From: Sediminicola luteus
GTDB taxonomy: Bacteria; Bacteroidota; Bacteroidia; Flavobacteriales; Flavobacteriaceae
Reading direction: 5' to 3'
Length of the DNA stretch: 64,000 nucleotides
Assembly: GCF_002514735.1 (NCBI RefSeq)
Contig: NZ_NBWU01000005.1
Span: 186,001-250,000, forward strand
A program made the translations under genes and the position numbers. Numbering within the stretch: the first letter of the stretch is position 1; each line of letters begins with the position of its first letter. This document shows positions 7,826-16,271 of the stretch, piece by piece. The notes under the pieces were generated by a model. It saw nothing but the letters and a program-made list of their open reading frames with translations. It was not told the origin of the DNA and searched no databases.

Positions 7826-10414
7826 ATGAAAACATTCATGTCATTGAGCAGATTACTGAGTATACTTACCTTATTTACAGCCTTATCACTTAATGCCCAA
7901 GAACTGTCCTTTGAGAATGGGAAAAGATATATTCTTGGTGGCCTTACGGTAAGTGGCCTGGAAAGTTATAACGAGCAAACCGTAAAAACCTATACGGGGC
8001 TTAGGGTAGGGCAACCCATTACCGTACCGGGCGAAAAGTTAAGTTCTATCATCAATAAACTTTGGGGTCTCGAATTATTCAGCGATGTGGCCTGGTATAT
8101 TACCGATGTACAGGGCGATAAAATATTCTTGGAATTAGAGGTAAAAGAACGGCCTACGCTTAGCAAAGTAACCGTTTATGGTATCAAAGAACGTAAGGTA
8201 CAAGATATTTTAGATGATACCGATCTAAAAAAAGGAAAGAAAATTACTGAAAGTCTAATCGCCAATTCCAAAAATTATTTGCGTAATAAATACCGCAAAG
8301 AGGGATATTTAAACGCTAAGGTACATATCGCCACCGCCCCAGACTCTTCAGAGACCAATGCACAAAGCATGGTGATCAATATCAAAAAAGGGGAGAAGGT
8401 CAAGGTTAAGGAAATCGTATTTGAAGGTAATGATCAACTCAAGGCCAAAAAACTGCGTAAGGCCTTAAAGAATACGAAAGAGAAACGCTTTGGTAGGTTT
8501 TGGAAAAAATCAAAGTATATAGAAGCCGATTTTGAAGAAGATTTGGGTTCGCTTATAGATGCCTATGCTGAAAATGGCTATAGGGATGCCCGTGTATTAT
8601 CGGACACCGTATATACCATAGACGAAAAATTGATAGGCATAAAAATTAAGGTAGAAGAAGGTAATAAGTACTATTTCGGTGACATCGATTTTGTTGGAAA
8701 TAGTGTGTATACCGATCAACAATTGGCCCGGGTATTGGGTATCAAAAAAGGTTCTACCTATAATGGGGTGTTGTTAAAAGAGCGTATTGCAGACGACTCC
8801 GACCCCGATTCAGATGATCTTACGGCACAATATCAAAACCATGGGTATCTTTTTTCACAGATCAACCCGGTAGAGGTTTCTGCGGTAAACGATACGATCG
8901 ATTTTGAGATTCGTATCATTGAAGGTAAAGAAACCTTTTTGAACCACATCGATGTGGTGGGTAACGATCGTACCAACGACCATGTTATCTTTAGGGAACT
9001 GCGTACACGACCTGGACAAAAATATTCGAAAGCCGATATTATTCGAAGTATTCGTGAACTAGGACAGCTGGGCTTTTTCGATGCCGAGAATATCAAGCCC
9101 GATATATTAAACCCCGACCCCAATACCGGAACCGTAGATATCAAGTATAGTCTTGTTGAAGCCGGATCTAGCCAAATAGAACTGCAAGGTGGTTATGGTG
9201 GCGGTGGTTTTATCGGAACCTTAGGACTTTCATTTAACAATTTCTCGTTACGTAATATATTTAAAGGTAAAGAGTATAAGCCTGTTCCTATGGGAGATGG
9301 CCAAACTTTGGCGATACGGGCCCAGGCCAGTAGAAGTTACAGGGTATATAGTCTTAATTTCTCGGAGCCATGGTTAGGAGGTAAAAAACCAGTGAGCTTT
9401 ACCACCACCCTATCACGCACCGAACAATTTGGTTATGATTTTCAGCGTAGGGAACGCATAGATGGTCAGTCGTTTACCGTAACCGGAATTTCTTTCGGAC
9501 TAGGTAAGAGGGTACGTTGGCCCGACGATTTTTTCTCCATATCCCATGGGTTGTCTTACCAGTTGTATGAGTTTAACAACTATAGGATCCAACCTTGGAA
9601 TATTGGTAATGGATCTTCAAATTCTTTAAGTTACACCTTAGGTATCTCAAGGAATTCGGCTGGCCCGGGTAGAATTTTTCCTTTGTATGGATCTACCTTC
9701 TCGCTTTCGGGTAAGTTTACACCGCCTTATTCTTGGATCAGTGGTAAAGACTGGGGGCCGCTTAAAGAAGAACGCGATGATCTTATAGAAAAGTTCGCCG
9801 ACGGAAGCGGTACGCCTGAAGATAATGCCCGTTTTGAGGAAATCGAGGAAGAACGTTTAAAATGGGCCGAATTCTGGAAAGTTAAGTTTAAAGGGGAGTG
9901 GTTTACCCGTTTAGTAGATAAATTGGTGTTACGTACCAATGTAGAACTTGGTTTCCTGGGTAGTTATAATAGCGATTTGGGCGACGTACCTTTTGATCGT
10001 TTCTACGTAGGGGGCGATGGTCTTGGAAACTTTACCTTAGACGGTAGGGAGTCTATTCAATTACGTGGTTATGAGAACAACTCCATAACCCCGTATAGCG
10101 ATATTACCAACCAGCAAACCGGTGGTGTAGTGTACAATAAGTACTCTATGGAACTGCGATATCCATTGACCTTAAAACCAACCGCTTCCATTTATACCCT
10201 CGCTTTTATGGAAGCAGGTAATAACTTCAACAATTTTCGTGACTTTAATCCGTTTGAAGTTAAAAGATCTGCGGGCGTAGGACTTCGAATCTTCATGCCT
10301 GCATTTGGTTTATTGGGTATAGATTTCGGATATGGTTTCGATCAAGACTATCGTCCGTCTTCAAACGGACCTAGTGGTTGGCAGACCCATTTTATAATCG
10401 GACAACGTTTCTAA
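7826..10414 (+). CDS. bamA: Outer membrane protein assembly factor BamA
   Basis: Central beta-barrel of the BAM complex that folds outer-membrane proteins. The 862-residue precursor has a signal peptide (MKTFMSLSRLL...SLNAQ), five successive POTRA domains over about residues 30-440 (e.g. VTVYGIKERKVQDILDD, IVFEGNDQLKAKKLRKAL, IDFVGNSVYTDQQLARVL, IDVVGNDRTNDHVIFREL) and a C-terminal 16-strand Omp85 barrel ending in GWQTHFIIGQRF. A charged segment in the barrel (about residues 650-690, KEERDDLIEKF...EIEEERLKWAEFW) is probably an extended loop, as in other flavobacterial BamA. The in-frame TTG at 7793 inside uppS is rejected because it adds a non-signal leader. Confidence 0.96.
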   Translation: MKTFMSLSRLLSILTLFTALSLNAQELSFENGKRYILGGLTVSGLESYNEQTVKTYTGLRVGQPITVPGEKLSSIINKLWGLELFSDVAWYITDVQGDKIFLELEVKERPTLSKVTVYGIKERKVQDILDDTDLKKGKKITESLIANSKNYLRNKYRKEGYLNAKVHIATAPDSSETNAQSMVINIKKGEKVKVKEIVFEGNDQLKAKKLRKALKNTKEKRFGRFWKKSKYIEADFEEDLGSLIDAYAENGYRDARVLSDTVYTIDEKLIGIKIKVEEGNKYYFGDIDFVGNSVYTDQQLARVLGIKKGSTYNGVLLKERIADDSDPDSDDLTAQYQNHGYLFSQINPVEVSAVNDTIDFEIRIIEGKETFLNHIDVVGNDRTNDHVIFRELRTRPGQKYSKADIIRSIRELGQLGFFDAENIKPDILNPDPNTGTVDIKYSLVEAGSSQIELQGGYGGGGFIGTLGLSFNNFSLRNIFKGKEYKPVPMGDGQTLAIRAQASRSYRVYSLNFSEPWLGGKKPVSFTTTLSRTEQFGYDFQRRERIDGQSFTVTGISFGLGKRVRWPDDFFSISHGLSYQLYEFNNYRIQPWNIGNGSSNSLSYTLGISRNSAGPGRIFPLYGSTFSLSGKFTPPYSWISGKDWGPLKEERDDLIEKFADGSGTPEDNARFEEIEEERLKWAEFWKVKFKGEWFTRLVDKLVLRTNVELGFLGSYNSDLGDVPFDRFYVGGDGLGNFTLDGRESIQLRGYENNSITPYSDITNQQTGGVVYNKYSMELRYPLTLKPTASIYTLAFMEAGNNFNNFRDFNPFEVKRSAGVGLRIFMPAFGLLGIDFGYGFDQDYRPSSNGPSGWQTHFIIGQRF

Positions 10415-10513
10415 ATGAAATAGCTGTTTACCTTTGAGCCAAGATCTTTATATTGATTTTTAGGAGTTTAACAATTTTGGCACGATATTTTCTGAGTGTA
10501 AAACAGCAATAAG

Positions 10514-11368
10514 ATGAAAACAAAGGTTCTTTTGGTTATTGTAGCGCTTTCCGTTTCGGTATGCGCTTGGGCCCAGCGAGGTGTCCGTATCGCTTATGTA
10601 GATATGGAATATATTCTCGAAAATGTAGAAGAGTACCAACAGGCAAGCGATCAACTAGAGGCCAAGGCCCAAAAGTGGAAGTTGCAGATTGAACAAAAGC
10701 AGGCTGTAATAGACCAGATGAAAAAAGATCTACAGGCCGAAAAAGTATTATTGACCGATGAGCTGGTAGCTGAAAGGCAAGAAGAGATACAGATCAAAGA
10801 AAAAGAATTGATCGACTATCAGCAGGATCGATTTGGGCCAAATGGCGATTTGGTTTTACAGAAACAAATGTTGATTAGGCCCATACAAGATCAGGTTTTT
10901 GCTGAGGTTCAGAAGCTAGGCACTAATAAAAAGTACGATTTTATTTTTGATAAATCGGCAGATGTCGTAATGTTGTATTCCCAAAAAAGGCATGACATTA
11001 GTGATCAGGTACTACGGGCTATATCCCGGACCCGAAAACTAGCCAAGCCCAAAGGGAAAAAGACCGATCAGAATAGGATCGATCGTTTAAACGCCGAAGC
11101 TGCTGAAGATGAGATGACCGATGCCATGAAAGAAAGGTCTGATCGTGCCAAACAAGCACAAGATGCCAAGGCAAAGACGGCCGAAGAACGTAGGGCACAA
11201 CAATTAAAGTTGCGCGAGGAACGTAAAAAGGCCTATGAAGAACGAAGGAAGAAGTTGCTCGAAGAGCGTGAAGCGAAACGAAAGGCCAAATTAGAAGAAC
11301 GAGAGAAGGCCAAGAAAGATAACGAAAAAGAAGATTCCGATGATTCCAAAGAATCGACGGGGAATTAA
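10514..11368 (+). CDS. OmpH/Skp-family periplasmic chaperone with long charged tail
   Basis: A 284-residue protein with signal peptide (MKTKVLLVIVALSVSVCAWAQ). The Skp-like core (residues about 25-165: IAYVDMEYILENVEEYQQA, then a long coiled coil) resembles holdase chaperones that escort outer-membrane proteins to BamA. Beyond residue ~170 comes an extra ~110-residue tail made almost entirely of K/E/R-rich coiled coil, ending in an acidic-serine stretch (KEDSDDSKESTGN). The usual Skp is about 160 residues, so the tail nearly doubles it. It lies between bamA and a second, short OmpH paralogue. Role inferred from family and position. Confidence 0.87.
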   Translation: MKTKVLLVIVALSVSVCAWAQRGVRIAYVDMEYILENVEEYQQASDQLEAKAQKWKLQIEQKQAVIDQMKKDLQAEKVLLTDELVAERQEEIQIKEKELIDYQQDRFGPNGDLVLQKQMLIRPIQDQVFAEVQKLGTNKKYDFIFDKSADVVMLYSQKRHDISDQVLRAISRTRKLAKPKGKKTDQNRIDRLNAEAAEDEMTDAMKERSDRAKQAQDAKAKTAEERRAQQLKLREERKKAYEERRKKLLEEREAKRKAKLEEREKAKKDNEKEDSDDSKESTGN

Positions 11369-11401
11369 TAAGAACGAGAAATAAATTTGAATACCTATAT
11401 C

Positions 11402-11911
11402 ATGAAACACTTGAAAAAATTAGCTGTTGTATTGGTACTTTTTGTAGCTGCTACAAGTGCAGTACAGGCCCAAAGTAAAGTGGCCCATATCAATGTACAG
11501 GAGCTACTGTCCCAAATGCCGAAAATGAAGAATGCCATGGAGGAGCTTAAGAAATTGGAAGCTACCCATAGGGCAACCTTAGAGGCTTCTATGACCGAAT
11601 TGAAGAACAAATACACCCAATACGAAAACGAGGCCGCTTCTAAATCCGATGAAGAGAACCAAAAACGTGCCCAAGAACTACAGGGGTACCAAAAAGGCAT
11701 CCAAGAAGCCGAGCAAGCTGCAGCACAGGATATCAATAAAAAACGTGGTGATCTGCTAGGTCCAATAACCGAAGAGGCTAAGGCCGCTATTGAAAAAGTA
11801 GCCGCCGCTAAAGGTGTTGACTATGTTATCGATGCCTCTCAAGGTGGAGGTTTGATAGTTGCCAAGGGTACCGACCTAATGGCTGATGTTAAAAAAGAAT
11901 TGGGCTTCTAA
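11402..11911 (+). CDS. OmpH/Skp-family periplasmic chaperone (short paralogue)
   Basis: A 169-residue protein of normal Skp size with signal peptide (MKHLKKLAVVLVLFVAATSAVQAQ) and the family pattern KVAHINVQELLSQMPKMKNAMEELKKLE followed by a coiled coil and a C-terminal strand pair (GVDYVIDASQGGGLIVAKGTDL). It probably captures unfolded outer-membrane proteins in the periplasm. It begins about 33 nt after the longer OmpH-like gene, and a strong terminator follows, so it ends the bamA transcript. The in-frame TTG five codons earlier is less likely than this ATG. Confidence 0.9.
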   Translation: MKHLKKLAVVLVLFVAATSAVQAQSKVAHINVQELLSQMPKMKNAMEELKKLEATHRATLEASMTELKNKYTQYENEAASKSDEENQKRAQELQGYQKGIQEAEQAAAQDINKKRGDLLGPITEEAKAAIEKVAAAKGVDYVIDASQGGGLIVAKGTDLMADVKKELGF

Positions 11912-11932
11912 TAAAAGAAGTACGACAATAGT

Positions 11933-11962
11933 AAAAAGGCCTCGATTCGAGGCCTTTTTTTG
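11933..11962 (+). terminator. Rho-independent terminator after the bamA-ompH run
   Basis: AAAAAGGCCTCGA / TTCGAGGCCTTTTTTT forms an almost loop-free strong stem followed by seven T residues, about 20 nt after the OmpH stop. It separates the run from murI. The A tract on the other side would also allow termination from the opposite direction. Confidence 0.9.
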
Positions 11963-12012
11963 TATCTGATGTTTTCGAATTCCATAAATTTAATGCCATA
12001 TACGTTAATTCT

Positions 12013-12798
12013 ATGAGCCAAGCATCAATAGGTATTTTTGATTCGGGGGTAGGGGGTATGAGTATCACCCGTGAAATACAAAGCCTTTTACCGAAGGAAC
12101 AACTGCTGTACTTGGCCGATAGTAAAAATGCGCCTTACGGCCCCAAAGGCGATGCGGCTATTAGGGCCTTGGCCAATAAGAATACCGAAATATTGTTGTC
12201 AAAAGGATGTAAGATGATTGTGGTGGCCTGTAATACGGCGACCACAGTGGCTATTTCTGAATTGCGTAGTACTTATAAAGTTCCATTTATAGGTATTGAG
12301 CCGGCCATAAAACCGGCGGCCCTGCAATCCCATTCCGGTGTGGTGGGGGTGTTGGCTACACGGGGTACGCTGGCCAGTAGCTTGTTCCAAAACACCTCGG
12401 CCCTACATGCCAGTGGTATTACCGTGGTAGAACAAGAGGGTAATGGTTTGGTGCCCTTAATTGAGGCTGCAGCTTTTGATTCCCTTGAATTAAAACGATT
12501 ATTGTCGGCTTATATAGCGCCCATGGTCGAAGCACAAATTGATGCTTTGGTGCTGGGTTGTACCCATTATCCGTATTTAAAGCCCTTGTTAAACCAGTTA
12601 TTACCTGAACATATTCAGATAATCGACTCCGGTATGGCCGTGGCCAAACAAACTTTTAGGGTTCTTGATGAGGCCGGGTTATTGGCTGATCAAAAAGTCT
12701 TGGATTCTGAGTTCTATACCAATACCGATTTGGATTTGCTCCGTAAATTCATGCAAATATCGGGTTGTAGCGGAAAAACAAGTTTTCTTGATTTTTAG
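12013..12798 (+). CDS. murI: Glutamate racemase
   Basis: Converts L- to D-glutamate for peptidoglycan. The 261-residue protein shows the two-cysteine racemase signature: GIFDSGVGG near residues 7-15 (Asp10), VACNTAT around residue 74 (first catalytic Cys) and LGCTHYPYL around 181 (second Cys). Length is normal. It follows the envelope run but has its own start after the terminator. Oddity: its TAG stop is formed by a TA from the gene and the first G of the inverted-repeat element that follows, so the mobile element contributes the last base. The predicted protein is unaffected. Confidence 0.97.
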   Translation: MSQASIGIFDSGVGGMSITREIQSLLPKEQLLYLADSKNAPYGPKGDAAIRALANKNTEILLSKGCKMIVVACNTATTVAISELRSTYKVPFIGIEPAIKPAALQSHSGVVGVLATRGTLASSLFQNTSALHASGITVVEQEGNGLVPLIEAAAFDSLELKRLLSAYIAPMVEAQIDALVLGCTHYPYLKPLLNQLLPEHIQIIDSGMAVAKQTFRVLDEAGLLADQKVLDSEFYTNTDLDLLRKFMQISGCSGKTSFLDF

Positions 12799-12978
12799 AG
12801 CCTGTTTAAATTTTGTTTTTAGAATTTGTTATAGGCCATTCCCGCCTGCCGGACGGGCAGGTTAGTGCCAATTGAGACGTAAAAAACGGAGTTTGGCAGC
12901 GCCAAATGAGTATTTTATAACAAAAAGTGGTGATAAAAGAGCCATAACAAAGCTGAAGGGTAAAACTTAAACAGGCTC
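12798..12978. mobile_element. MITE-like non-autonomous element inserted at the murI stop codon
   Basis: A 181-bp segment has terminal inverted repeats, GAGCCTGTTTAA-A-TTTT at the left and its complement with one mismatch at the right. It is flanked by a TA dinucleotide on both sides (12796-12797 and 12979-12980), which looks like a TA target duplication. A second inverted pair, TTTGTTATA (12825-12833) and TATAACAAA (12916-12924), lies inside, as does a GC-rich palindrome CCTGCC...GGCAGG (12845-12861). There is no coding capacity, as expected for a miniature element moved in trans. The family assignment is inferred from structure alone; no transposase is in the window. Confidence 0.75.
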
Positions 12979-12991
12979 TAAGAACAGGGTT

Positions 12992-13486
12992 TTACCTTCT
13001 AATGTAGGTCAAATACGTAAAGGCAAAAGCATGACGTTCATCAGCAGGATGCAGTTCCTCTTTTTCCAAAATCCAATCCGCAAGATCTATTTCTGGAAAA
13101 TAGGTGTCACCTTCCACCTTCGTATGTACACGGGTCAATTCAATTTTATGGGCCATGGGTAGCATTTTTTTATAGATTTCGCCTCCGCCTACTATATATG
13201 CGATAGCTTTATTTTGGGTAAGTGCTACAGCTTCTTCAATAGAATGCACCACCGTACAGTCTTTTGAGTCCACCTTATAGGATTGATCCCGTGTTATAAT
13301 AATGTGATGCCGATTGGGTAAGGTGCCGGGTAAACTTTCAAAGGTCTTTCTGCCCATGATTATGGGATGACCCGAGGTCAGCTGTTTAAATCGTTTGAAA
13401 TCGTCGGGTAATCGCCATACCAAATCGTTGTCCTTGCCCAAAACATGATTTCCCGATGCGGCCGCGATCATGATCAATTCGGTCAT
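12992..13486 (-). CDS. folA: Dihydrofolate reductase
   Basis: NADPH-dependent reduction of dihydrofolate to tetrahydrofolate, needed to recycle the folate oxidised by thymidylate synthase (thyA lies about 6 kb away). The 164-residue protein has MIAAASGNHVLGKDNDLVWRLP with the acidic active-site residue in LPDDFKRF, the NADPH site IIMGRKTFESL and the C-terminal YIVGGGEIYKKML. Start at MTELIMIAA overlaps the stop of the upstream 2TM gene as ATGA, so the two are translationally coupled. A longer in-frame upstream extension is low-complexity read-through of the other gene and is rejected. Confidence 0.96.
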   Translation of the reverse strand: MTELIMIAAASGNHVLGKDNDLVWRLPDDFKRFKQLTSGHPIIMGRKTFESLPGTLPNRHHIIITRDQSYKVDSKDCTVVHSIEEAVALTQNKAIAYIVGGGEIYKKMLPMAHKIELTRVHTKVEGDTYFPEIDLADWILEKEELHPADERHAFAFTYLTYIRR

Positions 13487-13863
13487 TCCGATTCTTTTTT
13501 TTTCTCCAGTGGTAAAACCTCGTCTACCTTTTGTTGAATTTTTACCAATCTCTTTTTTTGTACTTCCATAAGGCGGGCATATTGTTTTTCTTCCCACTCC
13601 TTACCTATAAATGGGCTTAAGATAAAAACCGATACCATATGAACACAGAGCAAGAACCCCCAGGCAAAGGCCACCCAGATAAACCAGTCGTGGGTTTGCC
13701 CATAGCCCAAAACCTTATTGGCCATAAAGCTGAATACCAGCCCGATTAAATACCAAACGGCATGGGTGTAGAACCATTTTTTTTGACGGATCCGTCTTTT
13801 GGCATGGATGCCCAATTCCGGGTCATCCATATCAGGTTCAGTGTTGGTCTTTTTAAAAAACAT
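13483..13863 (-). CDS. 2TM domain-containing small membrane protein
   Basis: A 126-residue protein with two predicted transmembrane helices (about residues 34-54 and 63-85) joined by a short loop, preceded by a charged N-terminus (RRIRQKKWFYTHAVWYLIGL) and followed by a K/E-rich coiled C-terminus. This is the Bacteroidota '2TM' domain family, often found singly or fused to LytTR or histidine-kinase proteins; function unknown. Its TGA overlaps the folA ATG, so it is the first gene of a two-gene unit. A minus-strand TATCTTTG box (13890-13883) lies just upstream and could be its -7 element. Confidence 0.8.
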   Translation of the reverse strand: MFFKKTNTEPDMDDPELGIHAKRRIRQKKWFYTHAVWYLIGLVFSFMANKVLGYGQTHDWFIWVAFAWGFLLCVHMVSVFILSPFIGKEWEEKQYARLMEVQKKRLVKIQQKVDEVLPLEKKKESE

Positions 13864-13895
13864 GGATTGGCTATCTTTAGCACAAAGATAACCAA

Positions 13896-14981
13896 TTGGA
13901 TATAGCTGCCCTATCGGCCCATTTTCCGGCCACAGAAACTAGCACGTATTTGAATACGCCCGCTACGGGCCTATTGTCACGACTCCTTTTGGAGTGGCGG
14001 CGGGATCATGATCAAGAGTTTTTGTTGAAAGGTAGTGGGTTTAAGTCCCGTTATTTCCAAGATATGCAAGGGGTGCGCCAGACCGTATCCGATTTTTTTG
14101 ATGGGGAGGTGGCCCGCGTGTCCTTAGTGCAGAATTTTACCTTAGCGCTTAATGCTTTGGTTAGGGGTTTGGCCAGTACCGAAAAGGTGCTGGTTTTCGA
14201 TTGCGACTATCCTTCGCTGTGGTGGCCGTTTAAAGAGCAGGGTTGTGAGTTGGTTCAGATTCCGATCGATACCCCGCCTAACGAACTTTTGGACCGTATC
14301 AAAAAAGAAGGAATTACGGTTTTCGCCTTTAGTTTGGTGCAGTATTTAAGTGGTATTCCCATGGATTTGGATTTGGTGAAGGAGATTAAATCCCGGTACC
14401 CTGAGGTATTGCTTATTGCCGATGGCACCCAGTTTTGTGGTACCCAGGCTTTTTCATTTGCCGATAGCGGTATTGATATTTTAGGGGCCAGTGCCTATAA
14501 ATGGATGCTAGGCGGATTCGGTTGTGGGTTTTTTATGCATAAAGAAGGTGTCGAAGATCGACTTCAAATTTCACAGATCGGCTACCATGCCGCCCGATAC
14601 GATATGGAAAACACCCGGCCCGCGTTGGCGGCGAGGTTAGAACCCGGCCATCTCGATACCTTGAGCTTTGGTAGTATGGCTTTTTCATTACGGTTTTTAG
14701 GGCAAATCGGGATGCAAAAGGTAGCGGCCCACTTAAACGAATTGTCCGAAAAATCGAAAGATGGTTTGGCAGCCTTGGGTCTTTTGGACCAACGGATCGG
14801 TCTAGAGGCTAAACATACTACGATTTATAACGTAGCTGGGGTACCGGGGCTGGACGAATATTTAGTGGCCAATGGCGTAGTTTGCGCTCCCCGGGGCCCT
14901 GGGGTGCGCGTCGGTTTCCATATCTATAATACTTTGGATGATGTCGATCGCTTTTTAGGTCTGGTTAAGGCTATTCGTTAA
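13896..14981 (+). CDS. PLP-dependent class V aminotransferase-like enzyme (candidate EgtE-type C-S lyase)
   Basis: A 361-residue fold-type I PLP enzyme of the class V/isopenicillin-epimerase-like branch. Visible signatures are NTPATGLLS near 20-28, DGTQFCGTQ at 176-184 (Asp contacting the pyridine nitrogen) and the Schiff-base lysine in SAYKWMLGG (Lys202). Translation must start at TTG: an in-frame TAG lies 16-18 nt upstream and the next ATG would remove the N-terminal arm. It converges on egtB-egtD-DUF427. In ergothioneine synthesis a PLP lyase (EgtE) cleaves hercynyl-cysteine sulfoxide, and this is the obvious local candidate, but cysteine desulfurase-like or kynureninase-like activities cannot be excluded from sequence. 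Confidence 0.75.
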   Translation: MDIAALSAHFPATETSTYLNTPATGLLSRLLLEWRRDHDQEFLLKGSGFKSRYFQDMQGVRQTVSDFFDGEVARVSLVQNFTLALNALVRGLASTEKVLVFDCDYPSLWWPFKEQGCELVQIPIDTPPNELLDRIKKEGITVFAFSLVQYLSGIPMDLDLVKEIKSRYPEVLLIADGTQFCGTQAFSFADSGIDILGASAYKWMLGGFGCGFFMHKEGVEDRLQISQIGYHAARYDMENTRPALAARLEPGHLDTLSFGSMAFSLRFLGQIGMQKVAAHLNELSEKSKDGLAALGLLDQRIGLEAKHTTIYNVAGVPGLDEYLVANGVVCAPRGPGVRVGFHIYNTLDDVDRFLGLVKAIR

Positions 14982-15011
14982 ACGATTTCCCAAGGCATCA
15001 TCCTATAAGGT

Positions 15012-15293
15012 TTATTCAATTACCTGAACCCCTTTCCAAAAAGCTACCCGGCCCTTAATGCCTTTGGCCAAGGCACTGGGTTCTGCATAATACCAAACGG
15101 CATCGGTATTGGTCTTGCCATCAACCACCAAGGAATAATAGGAAGCCTGCCCTTTCCAGGGGCAATGGGTGTGAGTGGCACTATCTGTCAAGAATTCCGA
15201 GTTCACGCTTTCCAAGGGGAAATAATGGTTGTTTTCAATGAGCAAGGTGTCCTCACTTTCCGCAATTAGCTGTCCGTTCCAAATGGCTTTCAT
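15012..15293 (-). CDS. DUF427-domain protein
   Basis: A 93-residue single-domain protein of the DUF427 family: MKAIWNGQLIAESEDTLLIE, YFPLESVNSEFL, HTHCPWKGQASYYSL and AVWYYAEPSALAKGIKGRVAFW are the family blocks, including the conserved CPWKG and WYY segments. The biochemical function is unknown; the fold is a small beta structure that may bind a ligand. It begins 8 nt after egtD, so it is the third gene of the egtB-egtD operon, which suggests a role tied to ergothioneine or histidine-betaine metabolism. That link is inferred from position only. Confidence 0.88.
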   Translation of the reverse strand: MKAIWNGQLIAESEDTLLIENNHYFPLESVNSEFLTDSATHTHCPWKGQASYYSLVVDGKTNTDAVWYYAEPSALAKGIKGRVAFWKGVQVIE

Positions 15294-15301
15294 AATACTT
15301 T

Positions 15302-16255
15302 TTAGACGTTAGGTTTTAAAATGTAGTTGCCATATTGGTCGTTGCCATCGGTAAATACTTCCACGATTTCCAAACCAGATTCAGAACAAAGCCAAGAGAT
15401 GGTGTTATGGTCGTATTTCTGCGAAATTTCGGTATGTATGGTCTCCCAGGGTTCAAAGCTTACATCAAGACCGATTTTAGGTATGCTTACTTGTTGTTGT
15501 CTTTTGGAGACAAGAAAACTCTTGGCTGTGCCAGTCTCCGGGTCATACACCTCCCAATGCAAAAAGGCATCCAAATCAAAATTACCGCCCATTTCTGAGT
15601 TGATGCGGCTCAGTATATTTTTATTGAAAGCTTCCGTAACCCCTTGGGGGTCATTGTAGGCATCCAAGATCCGTTGTGGATGTTTTTTTAGGTCGAACCC
15701 AATGCACAGCAAATCTTCGGTATTCATGGATTCCCGTAGTTTTTTAAGGAAATCCAAGGCTTGTGGGTGCAACAAGTTGCCAATATTGGAGCCCATAAAG
15801 AGAATGACCTTACGGCTTCCCATTGTTTTTAGCTTGGCCAAACTAGTAAAGTAAGTGTCGTTCAATGGGGTGTAATGCAGTTGCGGGAACTGCCTTTGTA
15901 ACGACTGTCCCAAACCTGTAAGGGCCGAACTACTGATGTCAATAGGGGTATAAGAGAATTGGGCTCCAGATTCGAGAAGTTCCTGTAGCAAAATCTTGGT
16001 TTTACTACCGTCGCCTGCGCCTAGTTCGCAGAGTTGAAAAGGAGTGCCAAGGGCCGTAAATTGATCGCATAGCTGTGCTTTGTGGCTGTTTAAAATAGCG
16101 GTTTCCGTTCGGGTCAGGTAGTATTCCGGCAGGCCCATAATCTGTTGAAAGAGCGCATCGCCCGTACTGTCGTAAAAGTACTTGGACGATAAATGCTTGG
16201 GGTAATCGGTCAACCCTTTATGGGTATCCCGTTCAAAATCGTTGGTAAAAGTCAT
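15302..16255 (-). CDS. egtD: L-histidine N-alpha-methyltransferase (hercynine-forming)
   Basis: Uses three SAM molecules to trimethylate L-histidine to hercynine, first step of ergothioneine synthesis. The 317-residue protein has DSTGDALFQQIMGLPEYYLTR-type N-terminal signature, the SAM site LCELGAGDGSKTKILL, FMGSNIGNLL (the conserved Asn of the substrate site), FNKNILSRINSEMGGNFD and HTEISQKY (Glu/Ser that contact histidine in characterised EgtD). The start at MTFTNDFE, 16 nt after the egtB stop, is favoured; the longer frame overlaps egtB. The pairing with egtB makes ergothioneine, rather than another histidine derivative, the likely product. Confidence 0.92.
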   Translation of the reverse strand: MTFTNDFERDTHKGLTDYPKHLSSKYFYDSTGDALFQQIMGLPEYYLTRTETAILNSHKAQLCDQFTALGTPFQLCELGAGDGSKTKILLQELLESGAQFSYTPIDISSSALTGLGQSLQRQFPQLHYTPLNDTYFTSLAKLKTMGSRKVILFMGSNIGNLLHPQALDFLKKLRESMNTEDLLCIGFDLKKHPQRILDAYNDPQGVTEAFNKNILSRINSEMGGNFDLDAFLHWEVYDPETGTAKSFLVSKRQQQVSIPKIGLDVSFEPWETIHTEISQKYDHNTISWLCSESGLEIVEVFTDGNDQYGNYILKPNV

Positions 16256-16271
16256 GATTGATGATATGGTT

